Below, piece after piece: positions 5,336-7,245 of a stretch of DNA of 7,245 nt. The DNA comes from Clostridia bacterium. GTDB lineage: Bacteria > Bacillota > Clostridia > Christensenellales > Aristaeellaceae. The stretch spans positions 1 to 7,245 of the forward strand of contig CAAGFE010000021.1 of assembly GCA_900769075.1 (NCBI GenBank), given 5' to 3'. A program made the translations under genes and the position numbers. Positions within the stretch are counted from its first letter, which is position 1; the number at the start of each line of letters is the position of its first letter. The notes under the pieces were generated by a model. It made no database searches, had not been told where the DNA came from, and saw only the letters and a program-made list of their open reading frames with translations.

Positions 5336-7054
5336 ATGGATATGATGACCCGGATCTCGACCCTCACCGCCGATTGCCTGACCTCCACCTGGCCCGGGGT
5401 GGAAAACCTTCCCGCTGCCGATGAAATCCGCGGCCTGCTGGCTGTTCCCCCGGATCGAGAAATGGGCGATTATGCCTTCCCCGTGTTCCGCCTGGCCAAG
5501 GCCCTGCGCATGGCCCCGCCCCGGATCGCCCAGGCGCTGTGCGATGCCTGGAATCACCCCGAGGTGGCCCGGGTCGAAGCCGTCAACGGCTATATGAACT
5601 TCTTCCTCAACCGCGTCAACTTTGCCAGGGAAACGCTGAAAAGGGTGCTGGCGGAGGGCGAGCGGTACGGCTCCTCCGACCTGGGCGCGGGCAAGACCAT
5701 CTGCCTGGACTATTCCTCCATCAACATCGCCAAGCGTTTTGGCGTGGGCCATTTGTCCACCACCATGATCGGCCATTCCCTCCGGCGCATCTACGATTTC
5801 CTGGGCTACAGGACCGTGGGCATCAATCACCTGGGCGACTGGGGCACCCAGTTCGGCAAGATGATCTGCGCCTACAAGACCTGGGGCAGCAAGGAGGAAA
5901 TTGAGGAAAAGGGCATCACCGAGATGATGCGCCTGTACGTCAAGTTCCACGAGGAAGCGGAGAAGGATCCTTCCCTGGAGGACGAGGGCCGCGCCTGGTT
6001 CAAGAAGATCGAGGACGGGGACGAGGAAGCCCGCGCCATCTGGAACTGGTTCAAGGATATCACCCTCAAGGACGCCGAGCGCGTCTACAAGCTCCTGGGC
6101 GTGGAGTTTGACTCCTACGCCGGCGAATCCTTCTACAACGACAAGATGGATGTGGTGATCGACGAGCTGCGGGAGAAGAACCTGCTGACCATCTCCGAGG
6201 GCGCCTCCGTGGTCGACCTGGAGGAGGACAAGATGCCGCCCTGCATCATCCTGCGCTCCGACGGCGCAACCCTCTATGCCACCCGCGACCTCGCCGCCGC
6301 CATGTACCGCAAGAAGGTCTACGATTTCGACAAGTGCCTCTACGTCGTGGCCTACCAGCAGGATCTCCACTTCCGCCAGATCTTCAAGGTGCTGGAGAAG
6401 ATGGGCAAGCCCTGGGCCAAGGACTGCGTGCATGTGTCCTTCGGCATGATCTCCTTTGAGGGCCAGGCCTTCTCCACCCGCAAGGGCCGCGTCGTCTACC
6501 TGGAGGACGTGCTCAATCAGGCCATGCAGAAGGCCCTGGACATCATCAACGAAAAGTCCCCCAACCTCCCGAACAAGGAGGAGGTGGCCCGTCAGGTGGG
6601 CATCGGCGCGGTGATCTACTCCGATTTGTCCAACGGCCGCATCAAGGACATCGACTTCTCCTTTGAGCGCGCCCTCAACTTCGACGGCGAAACCGGCCCC
6701 TACGTTCAGTACACCCATGCCCGCTGCTGCTCCGTGCTGCGCAAGGCGGCGGATGCGGCGCTGCCCGAGGCGGATTACGAGGCTCTTTCGGACGACGAGG
6801 CCCAGCACCTGCTGCGGCTGCTCTCCCGCTTCCCGGACGTGGTGAAGGAAGCCGCCGACAAGTACGAGCCCTCCATGATGACCCGCGCGGTGACCGACAT
6901 CGCCCAGGCGTACAACAAGTTCTACTACGAGCACCGCGTGCTGGATGAGAACCCCGGCGTGGCGGCGGCCCGCGTGGCGCTGACCAGGGCGACCCGAGAT
7001 GTGATCAAGACCGGCCTGTGGCTGATTGGCATCGAAGCGCCGGAACGCATGTAA
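5336..7054 (+). CDS. argS: Arginyl-tRNA synthetase
   Basis: Class I aminoacyl-tRNA synthetase that charges tRNA-Arg in the cytoplasm. The 572-residue product has the family's usual length: an N-terminal tRNA-contacting domain (about 5-95), the Rossmann catalytic core with NIAKRFGVGHLSTT (130-143) and GINHLGDWGTQFGK (162-175), the KMSKS-region loop as FSTRKG (379-384), and a C-terminal DALR anticodon-binding domain (about 455-572) ending in the typical GIEAPERM. The ATG at 5336 is preceded by AAGGAG (5321-5326) at 9-nt spacing. An in-frame ATG at 5312 overlaps that site and is rejected; a second ATG at 5342 is a weaker alternative. In the HIGH motif the first His is replaced, giving G136-V-G-H139, which is unusual although the surrounding block is intact. 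It is monocistronic: a terminator lies before it and another after it. Confidence 0.97.
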   Translation: MDMMTRISTLTADCLTSTWPGVENLPAADEIRGLLAVPPDREMGDYAFPVFRLAKALRMAPPRIAQALCDAWNHPEVARVEAVNGYMNFFLNRVNFARETLKRVLAEGERYGSSDLGAGKTICLDYSSINIAKRFGVGHLSTTMIGHSLRRIYDFLGYRTVGINHLGDWGTQFGKMICAYKTWGSKEEIEEKGITEMMRLYVKFHEEAEKDPSLEDEGRAWFKKIEDGDEEARAIWNWFKDITLKDAERVYKLLGVEFDSYAGESFYNDKMDVVIDELREKNLLTISEGASVVDLEEDKMPPCIILRSDGATLYATRDLAAAMYRKKVYDFDKCLYVVAYQQDLHFRQIFKVLEKMGKPWAKDCVHVSFGMISFEGQAFSTRKGRVVYLEDVLNQAMQKALDIINEKSPNLPNKEEVARQVGIGAVIYSDLSNGRIKDIDFSFERALNFDGETGPYVQYTHARCCSVLRKAADAALPEADYEALSDDEAQHLLRLLSRFPDVVKEAADKYEPSMMTRAVTDIAQAYNKFYYEHRVLDENPGVAAARVALTRATRDVIKTGLWLIGIEAPERM

Positions 7055-7071
7055 ATTGGATAGAAAATTCG

Positions 7072-7102
7072 GGGCTGCTGCAGAAGGAAAATGCAGCAGC
7101 CC
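7072..7102 (+). other. Perfect 11-bp hairpin after argS
   Basis: Bases 7072-7082 and 7092-7102 are exact inverted repeats with a 9-nt A/G-rich loop, 18 nt after the argS stop. No T tract follows, so termination is more likely at the next hairpin. It may protect the 3' end of the transcript; this is an inference. Confidence 0.65.
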
Positions 7103-7110
7103 TCAGCGTG

Positions 7111-7141
7111 TCAAAAAAGTGGCCAGAGGCCACTTTTTTGA
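7111..7141 (+). terminator. Symmetric intrinsic terminator after argS
   Basis: A perfect 14-bp inverted repeat (7111-7124 with 7128-7141, 3-nt loop) has a GTGGCC core flanked by six A on one side and six T on the other. It can therefore work on both strands: for argS and for any convergent gene to the right. Confidence 0.92.
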
Positions 7142-7146
7142 GATAT

Positions 7147-7245
7147 GCGCTCGGTCACTGGTCGATCGGCCATCACTGAGCATAGCTCAGTGACGGCTAC
7201 GCTCGGCAAATGCAAGCATTTGCTGTCGCTAGTCGGCGCAAGCGC
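7147..7245. repeat. Hairpin-rich intergenic repeat-like segment, cut by window end
   Basis: This segment has no reading frame of note. It holds successive perfect hairpins at 7173-7181/7185-7193 (9 bp), 7206-7213/7216-7223 (8 bp, 2-nt spacer) and 7236-7239/7242-7245 (4 bp). Similar spacers sit around them: CGCTCGG at 7148-7154 and 7200-7206, and CGCTAGTCGG at 7227-7236. TCACTG occurs at 7155 and 7173. The first bases GCGCT (7147-7151) are complementary to the last five. The pattern suggests a modular palindromic intergenic repeat, but only one copy is visible. Confidence 0.45.

Noticed and set aside
5150..6934. A 594-codon open frame antisense to argS
   Set aside because: It has the same biased composition as the pheT shadow, no domain, and lies opposite the well-supported argS and its promoter.

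Overview
The window looks like part of a GC-rich bacterial chromosome, probably from an uncultured Clostridia-type member of the Bacillota. This is inferred from the T-box leader on pheST, strong AGGAGG-type ribosome binding sites, sigma-A-like promoters with 17-bp spacers, and intrinsic terminators. No rRNA, tRNA, transposase or CRISPR array is visible.

Layout: the left 170 bases are a convergent intergenic region with hairpins and a + strand terminator, probably for a gene that ends outside the window. On the minus strand follow pheT (171-2531) and pheS (2591-3643), the two subunits of phenylalanyl-tRNA synthetase. They are preceded by a complete tRNA-Phe-sensing T-box leader (about 3672-3916) and its own promoter. 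A divergent + strand promoter (4037-4065) starts a roughly 300-nt leader that can fold almost throughout and ends in an intrinsic terminator. The leader precedes a gene for a secreted cysteine-peptidase-like (C39-type) protein (4416-5186). After that gene's terminator, argS (5336-7054, arginyl-tRNA synthetase) has its own promoter and a short 5' UTR. The right end holds a strong hairpin, a symmetric terminator and a hairpin-rich repeat-like segment that runs to the window edge.

Function: three of the four genes are core translation enzymes. PheS and PheT form the alpha2-beta2 enzyme and are controlled together by uncharged tRNA-Phe; argS appears constitutive. The least explained part is the leader of the secreted protein gene. 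It has two possible three-way junctions, a possible closing helix, a terminator just before the gene, and an upstream 8-nt copy of the terminator's 3' arm that could act as an antiterminator. I could not match it to a riboswitch class I know, so it is the best candidate here for an undescribed regulatory RNA.
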